Assembly: GCA_021432635.1 (NCBI GenBank)
Contig: MU270015.1
Location: 1,523,360 to 1,587,359 of the forward strand
DNA length: 64,000 bases
Source of the DNA: Thozetella sp. PMI_491
Taxonomy: Eukaryota > Ascomycota > Sordariomycetes > Chaetosphaeriales > Chaetosphaeriaceae
Direction: 5' to 3'
Each line of letters starts with the position of its first letter. Position 1 is the stretch's first letter. Shown here piece after piece: positions 45,413 through 56,618 of this stretch. The notes beneath the pieces are model-generated. The model saw only the letters and a program-made list of their open reading frames with translations, had not been told where the DNA came from and ran no database searches. The position numbers and the translations under genes are program-made.

Positions 45413-47217
45413 TCATGACTGCAATGCCGACTGAAGTATTGTCATCTGCGGATTGTTCTCAAAATCTACTGCAAAAAGCTCTGCAGTGTGGATGCCGGTT
45501 ACCGCCGCAATAGCCCGAAGGCGAGCGCTAATCCACTGGCGTATCTCAGGGGTGTTGAGAGGCACCTTTGCGGATTCGATGACGGCTCTACAAAAGTCTC
45601 AGCATCTCGAAATATTTGAATACTTGGCCTTGGGATTTGACGCCATCGATCCCGGTGTCTCGTTGATGTCTAGCACTCACCCCATGGCATAATAGCAACC
45701 CGTCATCGTAGGTCTAGGTTGACTAATTAAATCGGAGCCGCCCGGGTGGTGAACATAACCCATCAGCTGGGGCACCGTGGCAAGCAGGGCATCTCGGAGA
45801 TTCATCATGCTGTTTGCGGCTCTTCTCAGCTTTGCAGCAAGCAGGCTTTGGGTTCCTTCTTTCAATTCTTGAGAGATGTCTGTCCCCATATCCTTGACAA
45901 TGGCGGTGCTGACGAATTGGTTTGCCATGATGCGACAAGACCGCATGAAGTTCCACACCTTGGCGTAGTAAATATCAGCGTAGACGTGGTAAATGCCTTG
46001 GTGAACAACCTGTGGGTTAGCTCGCGGAGATTTCACCGTCTTGTAGCGCCATTGAGGCGACATCCTGGAGAAAGCAAAGTGATAAGACAACTCTATGTCG
46101 ATTGCCAACGCCTTTTGCACGAAGTCGTCGACGGGAAGACGGTGCATTGCTTGCAACAGCTTGGTCAACTTTAACATCGCAGTGCTGACGGCTCGTTCTG
46201 GCTCAGTGGCCATTCCACGCATCGATGCCTCAGGAATGGGACTTAGAATGGCAGGATATTGGGGGTGGGCGGTTGTGCAGAGCTAACATCCATCATAAGT
46301 CAGACAACTCTCCTCAAGGCCAAAGCTGGCTATACGCACAGTTGCAACAATCTACCGCTGTGTTAGTCAAGGAAACATAAAATAGAGCTATACCGGGAGA
46401 TGCTCACGCCCAAAGTAAGGGCTACGGCCTCCTGGTGCATTAGCATGCCTTGTCGTGACGCGAAGTTGCTATTGCCGCGCCGCATCATTAATGCTATCGC
46501 CCCAAAGTTGTGGGCAGCCCAGTTCGCCATGTCAAACTTGCCTTTGCAAGGTGTGAGCAGCTCAAACTGTGCCGCCATGAGTACCGCTATGATTGTACTG
46601 TCTTGTACCGATCTGTCTGTAGCCTGGATAACTGCGTTGATCTCCTTTAAGGATTTGGCGTAATGCGAGTAAGCTTTGTCTAGAAGACCCGACTGTCTTG
46701 TTTTGGTGGTGAGAATTGCAAGTCCAACCGCCATGATGGCCTCATCCAACATCTCGGATCCTGCATTATTCTGTCCCCCTCCGATGGCAGCCCTGGCCAA
46801 ATCGAGACATCCTGTTGGAAGGCCGCGTGTTGTAGCTTGGTCAAAGAAAATCGTCTTGGCGGCGCATTCTATGTTTTGGCTATCAGGGGCCGAGAAAACT
46901 GTGACTAGCCGGCGGGGCGGCTGACGACTGACGACGCCACCACGATGTACGTCCGTCTTGTTATTTGCCAACGTGCCCGCCGATACTTGGCCATAGGCAC
47001 GATCCCTTATCGAATGCCTGCACTAGGTCTGGTTTAGCGCCTCGGACGTTGAAGGTAAAGGCTCCTAAGGTGCTTGATCCTGCAGGCACCATCGCGGCGA
47101 AGCTGTCGGAGATGGACTTAAACGAACGACAGGCAGGATAGGGGCTGTATTTACCTTCCTTTTAGATTTCCGACACGCCGGACAAGCCGATATTACCCGA
47201 AGGCGAGTTCTTTGCAT
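45413..47217 (-). CDS. Fungal transcription factor with incomplete Zn2Cys6 cluster (486 aa)
   Basis: Five inferred exons (47217-47155, 47116-46987, 46898-46408, 46282-45681, 45587-45413) total 1461 nt, or 486 aa. The start MQRTRLRVISACPACRKSKRK shows the first half of a Zn2Cys6 cluster (CxxCRxxK). The expected second half (CxxC and later Cys) is absent in this model, where exon 2 reads SISDSFAAMVPAG. The body has the alpha-helical pattern of fungal-specific regulators (LDEAIMAVGLAIL, then SHYAKSLKEINAVIQ, and later PEIRQWISARLRAIAAV). The first intron would be only 38 nt, so the join is uncertain and a different exon could hold the missing cysteines. If the model is right, DNA binding is impaired. 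Its targets cannot be read from context. Confidence 0.6.
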
Positions 47218-48056
47218 ATCTCAACGAGAATCCCAACGCCATGCAGTCGCTGTGATGTTGCAGATAGGAAGTTTTACTCGAATTTCTTTGGCGCGAGAGA
47301 GACTAAGGTACCTACTTCGTGGGGTCCTTGCTTACGCCCCACCGTCTCACTGTAGCCCTCGGTAGGTAGGATATGGCTCTGCTTTATTCTTTTGGGGGCC
47401 AAAACCCGCGGGCTGGACATTTACTTAATTCGGGCCGCCAAGAGGAGCACCTACTACATTGAGTAGGCGGTTGCCTGTCTGCCTGCAGATATGTTGTAGA
47501 GAGATCTTTTGTCTTACCACGAAGTTGCCACGATTGGCAAGGCACGTGAACCGGCTCTGGGCCTATCAATGGCGGCAATATTATCAATGCAACAACTTTA
47601 CTAGCTAACAATGTACCTTGTCCTTGATTTTGGTAAAGAAATTGTGTGTAGGCCGATTTACAACCAGTGCCCAGTGTCTGTGAGAACGACTGCTCTAATC
47701 CACTTTGCGAGGTGCAAACTCCTGCCTCGAAAGCATCCGACAAGATCTCTTCTTTAATTACCTACTTTCTATATCTGTATACACAAAATATATGGTAATA
47801 AGTAGAGCGGTGACGCGGCAAAGGCCCACTAGCGACCTCATATGACATGTTGGTGATGCAGCAAGATAGGCTATGAGGCACCGCCACTAGACCAAAGTTT
47901 CGAACCCAGAATCATGACTGGACATAACGAAGGTTATAAATTATATAGGATCCCCAGGCAGTTGTGCCTCGAAATCCCGGCCTACTTTTTACTTGAACCG
48001 CAGCCCACTCAAGCTTTCTCGCCAGTCTCAGCAACATATCCGCACAATCGCCAGCC
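47218..48056. other. Intergenic promoter region
   Basis: This lies between the divergent regulator (minus) and the small cysteine-rich gene (plus). No further gene was recognised. Confidence 0.4.
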
Positions 48057-48329
48057 ATGCATTTCTCGACACTGTTTGCCTTAGTCTTCATTCTGATCGG
48101 TGCTAGTTTTTTCACCCCAACAGAAAGCCTCACTCTAGACAAATGTGGCGACTTGGACTGCAACTGCCTGGGCTGCGCTATCCGCTGTAATACCAATGGA
48201 ACAACCTGGTGTGCTGATGGGCTCCTGGTCACATGCCGAGACGGATGCACCTGCCAAATTTTGAACGCTAGATGCTGCCTGAACTATCGAGCAGTAGGAA
48301 AAAATGAGAGCACTGGAGTTTCGTTGTAA
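48057..48329 (+). CDS. Small secreted cysteine-rich protein (90 aa), effector candidate
   Basis: The ATG at 48057 opens a 90-codon ORF. Residues 1-24 form a clear signal peptide (FSTLFALVFILIGASFF). The mature 66 residues hold eleven cysteines, arranged in pairs and clusters (KCGDLDCNCLGC, then RCNTNGTTWC, GCTC, RCC). I do not recognise the family. Small size, secretion and high cysteine content are typical of fungal effectors or apoplastic proteins. An odd number of cysteines implies one free thiol or a dimer, or a missing 3' exon. It lies convergent with the sialidase-like gene at 124 bases. Confidence 0.7.
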   Translation: MHFSTLFALVFILIGASFFTPTESLTLDKCGDLDCNCLGCAIRCNTNGTTWCADGLLVTCRDGCTCQILNARCCLNYRAVGKNESTGVSL

Positions 48330-48453
48330 ACAGCCAAGTTTATCTAGTGCACTATGGAAATCAAAGCTCGGTGAAGGTCAAACACCCAACGAATGCATAA
48401 TTTATAAGACCCAATGCGTCTAACACCCCGGAACTATACCAATCGCGGACTCC

Positions 48454-49533
48454 CTAAGATATGCTAATGCGTTGCGAAATAGCAGTGCCATTATTTTCGC
48501 AGAGCACGAGCAAGCTGCCGTTGTCAATAACAACTTCTCCAGCCCAGTGACAATTCTTATGCACCAGCGTCTTCTGGCCCCAAGTAATTCCGCTATCGGT
48601 GCTTGTAACAATCTTGACGTTGGGAAGCTTCGCGTCTCGGTCGTCCTCCCAGGTAGAGAAGCTGGCCACAAGCGTCTTGTCTACTCGAACAACCTGCGGC
48701 GCAGCCTCGGTCGCCGGCTCGGCACTTTTATACACCACGCGACGGTCTTCGATCCAGGTGTTGCCATCGTCTTTGGATCGGATCGACCTGATGCCGGTGT
48801 TCGGGGACAGGCTCTCGAAAACCACGATCATCTCCTTCGAGCCGCGCTCGAGGCGGACTTGGCCAATCATCCCATCCCGCTTTTGAATCCCACTGCCGGA
48901 GATGGTCTGCTCCTTGCCCCACGTCTTACCACCGTCGGTCGACCAGACGAGAATACTATTCTGGTCCTTACCGTCGGTCCTCGTCTCGCGGGAAAAGAAG
49001 AGCATGAGCGAGCCATCCATTCCACTGGTCATAAGCGGCTCCCAGATCCCCAGTCCAGTTTCGTTGGTCGTTGCCACTGTGCTCAGAGGCTGCCAGTTTT
49101 TTCCGTCATTGTCGGAATAGCAAACTGACATGATATGCTTTGTGTACTTCTTGGCTACTAGGTCGCGCTCGTGGTTCCGGAATGCAGCTAGAATCCTGTT
49201 GGAATCCGGCAGTTTGTAGAGGTAACAATTGTTCAGTCCATGGGTTTCTTCGACTACCGAGATGATGGTGCTTAAAAACTTCCAAGTCTTGCCGCTGTCG
49301 GTCGACGTGACTGTCTCCAGAACCGCATTCTCGCCGCGGGTGCCTCGGTAGCATCCTAGCAGGGTTTTGTCATTGATGTACCACGCTCTAGGGTATGTGC
49401 CTTCTCCCATAACACTGGGCTCTCCAACAAGCGTGATAGCGCGTGGAGAGAGGCTCGGTGCTGCCAATACGAATGCCGCCGAAAGCGAGAGCAGGATAGT
49501 AACGCCGGTGAGAGGGGAATAAAATGGCGCCAA
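48454..49533 (-). CDS. BNR-repeat sialidase-like secreted protein (359 aa), start codon altered
   Basis: The reading frame runs from a TTG at 49533 to 48454. Residues 1-25 are a signal peptide (GVTILLSLSAAFVLAAP). Five Asp-boxes follow in order (STDSGKTW, SDNDGKNW, STDGGKTW, SKDDGNTW, STDSGITW), which define a six-bladed sialidase/BNR propeller. An Arg after the start of the propeller (PRAWY) and a Glu-rich blade are seen, but the full sialidase triad is not assured. Sialidase-like fungal proteins act on sialic acid or other glycans. No ATG exists upstream for 150 bases. The sequence CAAAATTGGCG looks like CAAAATGGCG with one extra T, so the start is either lost, non-AUG, or misread. The frame is otherwise intact. 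Confidence 0.75.
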   Translation of the reverse strand: MAPFYSPLTGVTILLSLSAAFVLAAPSLSPRAITLVGEPSVMGEGTYPRAWYINDKTLLGCYRGTRGENAVLETVTSTDSGKTWKFLSTIISVVEETHGLNNCYLYKLPDSNRILAAFRNHERDLVAKKYTKHIMSVCYSDNDGKNWQPLSTVATTNETGLGIWEPLMTSGMDGSLMLFFSRETRTDGKDQNSILVWSTDGGKTWGKEQTISGSGIQKRDGMIGQVRLERGSKEMIVVFESLSPNTGIRSIRSKDDGNTWIEDRRVVYKSAEPATEAAPQVVRVDKTLVASFSTWEDDRDAKLPNVKIVTSTDSGITWGQKTLVHKNCHWAGEVVIDNGSLLVLCENNGTAISQRISIS

Positions 49534-50457
49534 TTTTGGAAACTTCTGAGAAATTTCTGAGAAAAGGATGTATTACAATTATTCGGTATGATGGTTGGGT
49601 GGAAATGACCTGTGGTTGAGAAGAAAGTGGGTGCCTCGAGCTAATTTATGCTCTTCTGTGATGATCGGCGTGCCACAATTCCCTTCGAGGCACTGCAAGA
49701 TATTCGAAGAGCCGATGTCTCAATAAGCTGAATCCTACTGATGCTGACCGCCAAGAACTATGTGTACGCCCAACATTGCAATGCTAAACGCTGCGGTGCC
49801 AGGCTGTGTGAAGGAATGAGCAGTGGCGTTGTACATGCTGGATGCTGTAGTCTTAACCAATTCTAGTATACACCTGGCGACGGAAATTATTCTTGATTTA
49901 CTCCACCTCAAGAACATTTAGGTAGTTGAGCACGAGATCTACTGCAAGTGAAATGCCAGCCGGGCTAATGTTGCTCAGCCCACGCGTGAATGTAATAGCG
50001 AGCAGCGCTGCGATACACCCTTTTAGGTAACTGTGTCACAGCCCGGTTGGCATAAGCTTGTAGTACAAGCAACCTTGTAGAGATCTAACAAGGCTGTCTG
50101 ACATCAGATCTGAACCGAGATACCCAATGGACGGCTTATGGCTAACAAGATTTAGTGGCCTCGATCCGAAGACACCTTTGATAGGGGTAACTGTATAGCT
50201 GGGGAGGGCCTTGTTTTTGCTAGCCACTATTAGAAGCTGAGCTACCTGGAAGTCAAGGTTGGAAGGCAGCGCCGGTGGCTGGATGTTGAGGCCTGAGAAT
50301 GGCACATCGGCCGAAAAGGTACCGGTCTGCGATTCAAGGACCCTCCAGCAGAACCAAATGAATTGTCCTGTCAGTTTGCAGAAATAATTCTAGAAAATTG
50401 CATTGGAAATTGCGAGCAATCGATGTATGCTTGGATGCCATGACATGCTCTTATCTC
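49534..50457. other. Intergenic region
   Basis: It separates the sialidase-like gene from the GH43-like gene, both on the minus strand. No supported feature was found. Confidence 0.4.
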
Positions 50458-52258
50458 TCAATCGATTTTCACGTAGAAACTCATCTCCTTCCCTGGCATA
50501 GCAAAGAGGGGATAACGGCCCTGCTGAATTTGTGACAGAAATGTCTCTGGTTCCCCATTTACCGTTTCTGAAGTGTTGGTTGAGCGGTACATGTAGCAAT
50601 ACGGTATGCTTCCGCCAGGAGTGCTCATGTAAATAGCATAGTACTCATCCTGCAAGAGATACGTTAGCAATGACTGAGACACAGATTCGCGGGATGGAAG
50701 ATCTAGCAAGACATCGCAGAGTAAAATACTTGCCTTTGTCACGGTGACATTTGGGCAAGCTGTGACCATGGGCAGCGCCCACCCTAGCGAGCTCACTGGC
50801 CTCGCAGCAGACCAGAGGTTTTTGACGCCACCGGATGGGGTGTAGAGATCTGCGGGGTTTGGGGATGTCGCGTGGCCAAAGTAGAGTTGAAGCTGGTAAT
50901 CGTTTGCCTGTTGGGCAATATTGACACCAAACTCGATCACGGTACCGTTTTTAGGGGATCGGAAGAACTGGTAGAGAAAGTTTTCGTGGCGAGTCCCTAG
51001 ATCGCAAGACCAAGTATAGTTTCCCGGCCCACTGACCACCGTAGCACTTTGCATTATCGGAGCTACCTGTGGCGACTGTGTCTGAATGTTCAGTTCGTAA
51101 CTGTCAGCGTAGCAGTCTAGTGGCTTAATATCACCGCCTTCGGTGAACTTCAGAGGCTCCCAGTGGCTCCCCGCCTTGCCTTCATTGACGTTGCTAGTCC
51201 ACGTATCGGAGCCATACAACCAAACATAGGGATCACTGCTACAATTACCCTTCCGCGGGAGCTGTGAGACCATGGTGTGCTGGCCACCGCACGAACTGTT
51301 GGTGATGCGTACCCTGTCGGCCTCGCGCCATGGGCCGAGCGGGTCGCGGCTTTTAATGTAGCTGGTGTCTGTAGAATCACAATAGCCACAAATATGCCCG
51401 AACTATGGAGACTTAGCAAACTGCTTGGGAGAAGGTTGTCGTTGGTAGAAGATGTTTACCGTGAGATACCACCACCCATTGCGGTAGAAGATGTCAAAAG
51501 CCTCAATGTTCGCGAGCTCAGTGACAACATAGGCCGCCTCAGTAGCCTTGTAGTCTTCAGTAAGCTGTTGAACTATGCCATATGTGATATTTGGGTTAGA
51601 AAATAGCGGCGGTCCGGATACATGTGGCGTAGTGTCGTAAGCTATATATCCAACACCTTCTGGCCCAATGTGAATACCAAAGTCACCATTGCCATAGCTG
51701 CTGTCGCCACGGGCGTAAGGCATGACGGGTTGGCCGATCTCAACAAATGGCCCTGTTGGGCTGCTCGAGTTAAAGACTGTGTAGCTGTACGTCGAAGCTC
51801 CTGAATTCTGCCCAGACTATCAGCCATAATCTTGCGCAGAAGTAGGAAACGCGAGGGAATGAACAACATACCATCCACATGATATATTCTCCAGTTCTAG
51901 GATTGCGGAGGACCTTTGGACGGAAACAAGCGGCTGTATTAGCACACGCATTCTGCCAATATGCGTTTGTCGCGTCGAATAGTAGGCCTTCATCTTCCCA
52001 GACAAGTAGGTCCGTTGACGAGTAGCTCTTAAATCCGCAAAACGGTGACGTGAAATTGGACGTGCGCCATCGGAAGCCGCAATTGTATGCCGTGCCGTAA
52101 AAGTAGTACTTCCCATCAAAATAGTACAATTTACCGTCGTGTGCGTCGAGTAGGTTGCCTTTGGTGTCGAGGCGGTAGTGGTGGTTTGGGAGAGTGAGTC
52201 CAGCCACATTGATAGCCACTAAGAGTAGGCTCAGGGTATACTGGACAAGGAGTGCCAT
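50458..52258 (-). CDS. GH43-like secreted glycoside hydrolase (531 aa)
   Basis: Exons are 52258-51872, 51807-51460, 51402-50734 and 50649-50458 (1596 nt, 531 aa). A signal peptide (LSLLLVAINVAGL) is followed by LLDAHDGKLYYFDGKYYFYG, the first blade of GH43 five-bladed propellers of the exo-beta-1,3-galactanase type. The Asp there is the likely catalytic base. Further blades show SSTDLLVWEDEG, FRPKVLRNPRTGEYIMWM and GDFGIHIGPEGVGYIAYD, the last two near the usual transition-state and acid positions. The C-terminal 270 residues form a second domain with FGHATSPNPADLY, not identified. The third intron is GC-AG and in frame (see its entry). It likely cleaves plant or fungal arabinogalactan side chains. 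It lies between the sialidase-like and aldehyde dehydrogenase genes, all on the minus strand. Confidence 0.8.
50650..50733 (-). other. Probable GC-AG intron (84 nt, in frame) in the GH43-like gene
   Basis: The exon ends AAAG and the intron begins GCAAGT, the consensus for GC donors. It ends TCTTGCAG after a TGCTAAC branch point 12 bases earlier. Its length is a multiple of three and it has no stop codon, so an unspliced transcript would add 28 residues (with ILLCDVLLDLPS) rather than truncate the protein. GC-AG introns are a known minority class in fungi. Confidence 0.7.
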
Positions 52259-52773
52259 CTTGAAACTGGCTACTTCCTAGGACCAGCGACCCAAATCGGT
52301 ACCGTTTCACTTGCTAGTCCCCATGTACCAAGGATCCGGGGACCTGAATTTTCCCCGCCGGTGGTTATATACTTGAAGACTCGGGTGTCGGCAGTCCCCA
52401 ATCTCGGGATTAAATCGCCCGAGTACCATTCCCGCGGCTCTAGAAGAGGTATAGTGGCTGCCTTTGTCTGCTTCTATCCTCTTTCGACCCAATCCTTGGT
52501 TTAGTATGGATTGGCTTCATGTTCATCCCGGGGATCTTAGCGGGGGAAAGGCGGGGATGAAGATCGTTTGCGGGGCTCCAGACTTTGGCCATAAGCCCAT
52601 CGTTTGGTACGAGGTAACATGCCGACGCCGGATAAAATCGCGCTATCTTAGGAGAAGAAGGTACAATAAGTTTAGACTCTAGTGCCTTTGCCCATTCTGG
52701 CGACACGTACGACGGGCAGTGGCCCTTCGCGCAGCATGAGAATCCAACGCATGAAAGTCTTGCCAGCAAGAGA
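52259..52773. other. Intergenic region
   Basis: It holds the GH43-like promoter and the 3' flank of the dehydrogenase, without a recognised gene. Confidence 0.4.
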
Positions 52774-54416
52774 CTACCTTGCAAACTTGGATGTAAGCAT
52801 GGCAAGCTGCTCCTGGGGCACCATTATATAGCTGACAAGCAGCGCAATACCTACTCCCCATTTAACCCATCCGAACGGTTTGATGTCCTTGCCATCTCGA
52901 TCAAAAGGCGGCCGCACAAGAGGAGCCACTTTCTCGACTGCGGCCAGCGTATAAGGCGGGTATCGGAACCACATCAAGCTTTCCATCCAGGACGGTAGAC
53001 CCTCTATATGCGGGCGGAGATGCGAGAAAGCCAGGATACCGTAGCGGCCATGGTACGCTCCCGTTCCGGAGTTACCCACTCCTCCAAAGGGCACGTCCCT
53101 GGCAGCGACGTGCATGAAGCAGTCGTTGAAGGTGACGCCCCCCGACTGCGTACGTTCAAGAATGCGTTCCTTTTCGGCGGCGTCGGCCGTAAATCCATAC
53201 AGCGCGAGTGGATGCTCTCCAGAAGCAGTCACGGAAAGTGCATTCTCGAGATCTGCGTCCATGATGGGAAGGATAGGCCCGAAGATCTCCTCGGACATGA
53301 GGATATCGTCCGGTTTGATCAACACGATGGTCGGGCCGAAGAACTTTGCCTCGCGGTTACGGGTTCCGCTGTAGAGAACCTTGCCGTCAGTCTTCTCCAG
53401 AAGATTGTCGAGGCGGTCAAAATTGCGCTCGTTGATGATTGTAGAGTAGTACTCCGGCAACTCCTTCTTGCTGCCTAGAAAGATATCAAAGTAGTGAATG
53501 AGCCGATCAACCAGAGCCTCGCGAACACTCGGATCGACCAGAACATGATTTACGTTGAGACATATCTTGCAAAATCATCAGCTAGAGTCGTGAGGGAACC
53601 ACTGGTGGCCTACTTGACCGGAATTCATAAATTTAGCCGAGGCGATCCGCTTAGCAGCGATGTCGATGTTTGCGGATTTGCAGACAATAGCAGGCCCCTG
53701 ACCGCCGAGCTCGAGGGTGACAGGGGTCAGATGCTTTGCTGCAGCCGCATACACGATCTTGCCTACGTTTGCCGAGCCGGTGAAGAAGATGCAGTCGAAC
53801 CGCTGCTGAAGGATGTAGCCCATCTCGCTGGGCCCGGCAGTGACCACTTGGATGGCGGTTGGATCTAGGTACTTGGGAACTAGCTCCTTTAGCAGTTTTT
53901 GGCTGGCTCGAGCAACATCTGAAGGCTTTAATAGCATGGTGCATCCAGCGTCGATGGCGCTAGCGGCTGGATGCAGGACGACCGAGAAGGGGAAGTTCCA
54001 GGCTCCGATGATAAGAGCTGTACCTAAGGGAACCGTTCGGACGGTGGCACCGCCCATGAAGTTCAAAAAATCCGTCCTGGCGGGGTATTCGGGGGCCGTC
54101 CACTTGTCCAGCTTGTCAAGCGTCTGCAGAATTTCCTTCTGGACCCCCATAAGCTCCATGACGGCCTCGAAGGGATGCTTGTGGAGATCTTCGAACGACG
54201 CTTGGGCCATCGCGTCCTTGTTGTCCTCGATCATCCACTAGAGGCGTTTAAGTTGCTGGCGCCTCCATTGCTTGTCCTTCGTAGCACCCTTGGCAAATGT
54301 GGCGCGAACGGTGTCGAGGGCCTTTTCAGAACGTGGTCAGCTGGCGCGGGGTATTTGGAGCCCACGAATTTGATCGCACTCACTAGGTCGACTTCTATCG
54401 CCGTGCTGAAAGACAT
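52774..54416 (-). pseudogene. Membrane-anchored fatty aldehyde dehydrogenase broken by a TAG codon
   Basis: Exons 54416-54384, 54321-53614 and 53565-52774 form one frame of 511 codons, interrupted by a TAG at codon 39 (54240-54238, context RRQQLKRL, stop, WMIEDNK). Where relatives have a sense codon (for example Lys AAG) this has TAG. Everything after it is conserved: NFPFSVVLHPAASAI, FFTGSANVGKIV, Glu in LELGGQGP, and the catalytic Cys at 249 in FMNSGQICLNV, split by an intron. Also conserved are EEIFGPILPI and a C-terminal hydrophobic anchor (VGIALLVSYIMV), as in ER/peroxisome class-3 dehydrogenases. The enzyme family oxidises long-chain aldehydes with NAD(P). If real, the gene is dead or read through; an internal start at Met41 would still include the active site. 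Confidence 0.8.
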
Positions 54417-56618
54417 AGTTCTGATCCTGGGCGAATGCACCGATAGGATAGACGATCTGATGACTTGAAGGGGTTAGAGCAGTGTGGACGCTGCTCCGCA
54501 ATCCCTGGAGTGGCTGGAGCAAGTGTGGGTACCGCGATCTCTGGTGGCCTAACAAGACAGACTAGATAGACTTAGTGCTGACGATAGGACAAACCGTTTC
54601 ACGCGAATCTGGAGAAGGATTCCGGGGCACCTTAGTTGGGAAGATATCAGCGTCAAACCGGAAGATCAGTTCAAGTGATGCGGATTGCGCACGGGAGAAT
54701 TGTGAGAAAATCAATGAGGGGCGAGAACTAACAGCAAGTTGAGATATAGCATGGGAGGGAGCATGCGGGGCGCATGCTGGTTAAAGCAAACAAGCAAGTC
54801 AGACTTTTCGAGAGCCGGGGTGTTTCGACAGCCGGGGTGTCGAGTGAGACAGTGGCTGTTAAATCTACGCGACCGTTAAGTCAGCAAAGATCCAGCCCTC
54901 TCATCTAATGATAGGAGGGCATTACGATTGGGGATGATTGAGGGCGCCACAAGGTGGCACCAGCATGCTGCCCTTCCTACATAAATCGCCATTTCCAGCA
55001 ATCTGGGGGAAAGTTCTCCGGCACGTGTTCCCGCGACATGTATGAGGACGATATATCATTTCCGCCACAGATTTGCTGAGATGCGTCCTGTCGAGGAGGG
55101 GAGATTTCACACTTCGGCTTCGGGGTGAGAGAGAGACCAATAACGGACACAAAGACACGGAACTATAGTTCGATGAGATCCCAACCAGTTAGTTATCGCG
55201 AGCGTAAGGCTAGTTCAATTGCAACAACCCAAGACATGTATTGTCGCCTCAGGACTTTATGCCTTATTAGGTACCTATGCTTGATGCAGTTGGTTCAAAC
55301 ATTACCAGGCCCAGATCTAGCACAATGCCTAAAAACGGCAGATGCCGTACTCACCGTGTGCAAATGTTGCTTTATCGGCGAAAGCCTCGAGCAACAAGCC
55401 GGTCGTAACATGCTGACGTTCCTCTTTGCGACTAAACGCGAAGGAAGAAGGCTACTTGTACTGTGCCTTAACCCTGTCTATCCCAACCGCCACATCCTTA
55501 TTCCATGAAGCGCTCAGTAAAGACTGGAAAGCTGGGAATCCTGGTTATGATGAGAGTCGCCTTCGCCAGTGGTCACACAGACCCAAGGACTCGGTACTCG
55601 CCGCGTTGACACGCAGCGGATGCTATAGTCTAGTCAGCTTGGATGTAGAGAGCATTTTCTCCACAGCAACTCTCGCCGTAAACCCAACGTGGTCAATGGT
55701 GAAAGACTTGGCAGCTGACCCTGAATCTCATCGCATGGAAATAGTGCCTGTGCGGAACGTGGTAGGGTGCCGATTGGCCGGAACCCGCCCGACGAGTTCG
55801 GGAATGTAACGATGGAGGACCGTGGTAAACCGCTACATTATCCGACACGGGCCCATTTCCACCCCCGGCGCGGGCTACTAATTGCCCCAGACCGAGTTTT
55901 GACAGGTGGGTACCGGCACTCGGTGGGCCATCGTATCGACTTCGTCGGCTCCGGCATGCTATTAACTCCGCTTCTCTGTATCCATTGGGCGGCTTCGTTT
56001 GCTTCCTGCTGTGCCACTTCACCCGATAAGCGCCATGCCTATTCCCCCGTTTAAGTTCCGCATATCGTTAGTTTCTCGTCGGACGCTGACACGCTTAACC
56101 CCGATGTCGTTTTCAAGGCTGGGAGGTCGTCTACAGCATCAGAGGAGTGCTATCGCGCTGTACCGTGTTATCCCGGCCCTGTCGAGTGGACCCATAGCGG
56201 AGGCTTGCTAGGATCCTATCTCCCTATCCCTGGAAGCCACAGAAATGGGCTTAGCTGCCTGCGCAGCGTGCTCCATAGCGTCCATTGTTGGTGTTATGGA
56301 GCGGTGTATCTCTTGCCAGCGCCTGCGTGATGCGCATGCGAGACTGCGTGGAGCTGCGTCTGGCCCGTCAGCATGCACCCAGTTTACAATAGGTAGCATT
56401 CTTGGCCTGTCAGCACCCAGTGTCGCGTCGACCACGGCCGCGGCCGCGGCCATGGCAAGCATGGGTCCGCCCATGCTGCAATACTTAAGCATCCGTCCCC
56501 TAGAACATGCATGCCTACCTAGGTATCGGCTCTGCGCATCGGAGTGTGTAAATTGTTCACCTTCTACCCCTCCCTATTGTCCCTACTTCGCGATCCGTAC
56601 CTACGCACACGGCCCATC
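54417..56618. other. Long intergenic region
   Basis: Short ORFs only, none with a domain. A CCGCGGCCGCGGCC tract lies near 56438. The aldolase promoter is in the right part. Confidence 0.45.

Noticed and set aside
46283-46407. An 18-nt microexon inside the regulator's third intron
   Set aside because: Its use puts a stop codon in frame, while skipping it keeps the frame across a single 125-nt intron.
56208-56492. Ala-rich minus-strand ORF (94 codons) upstream of the aldolase
   Set aside because: It arises from a GGCCGCGGCC tract; no homologous motif is visible and the start is poor.
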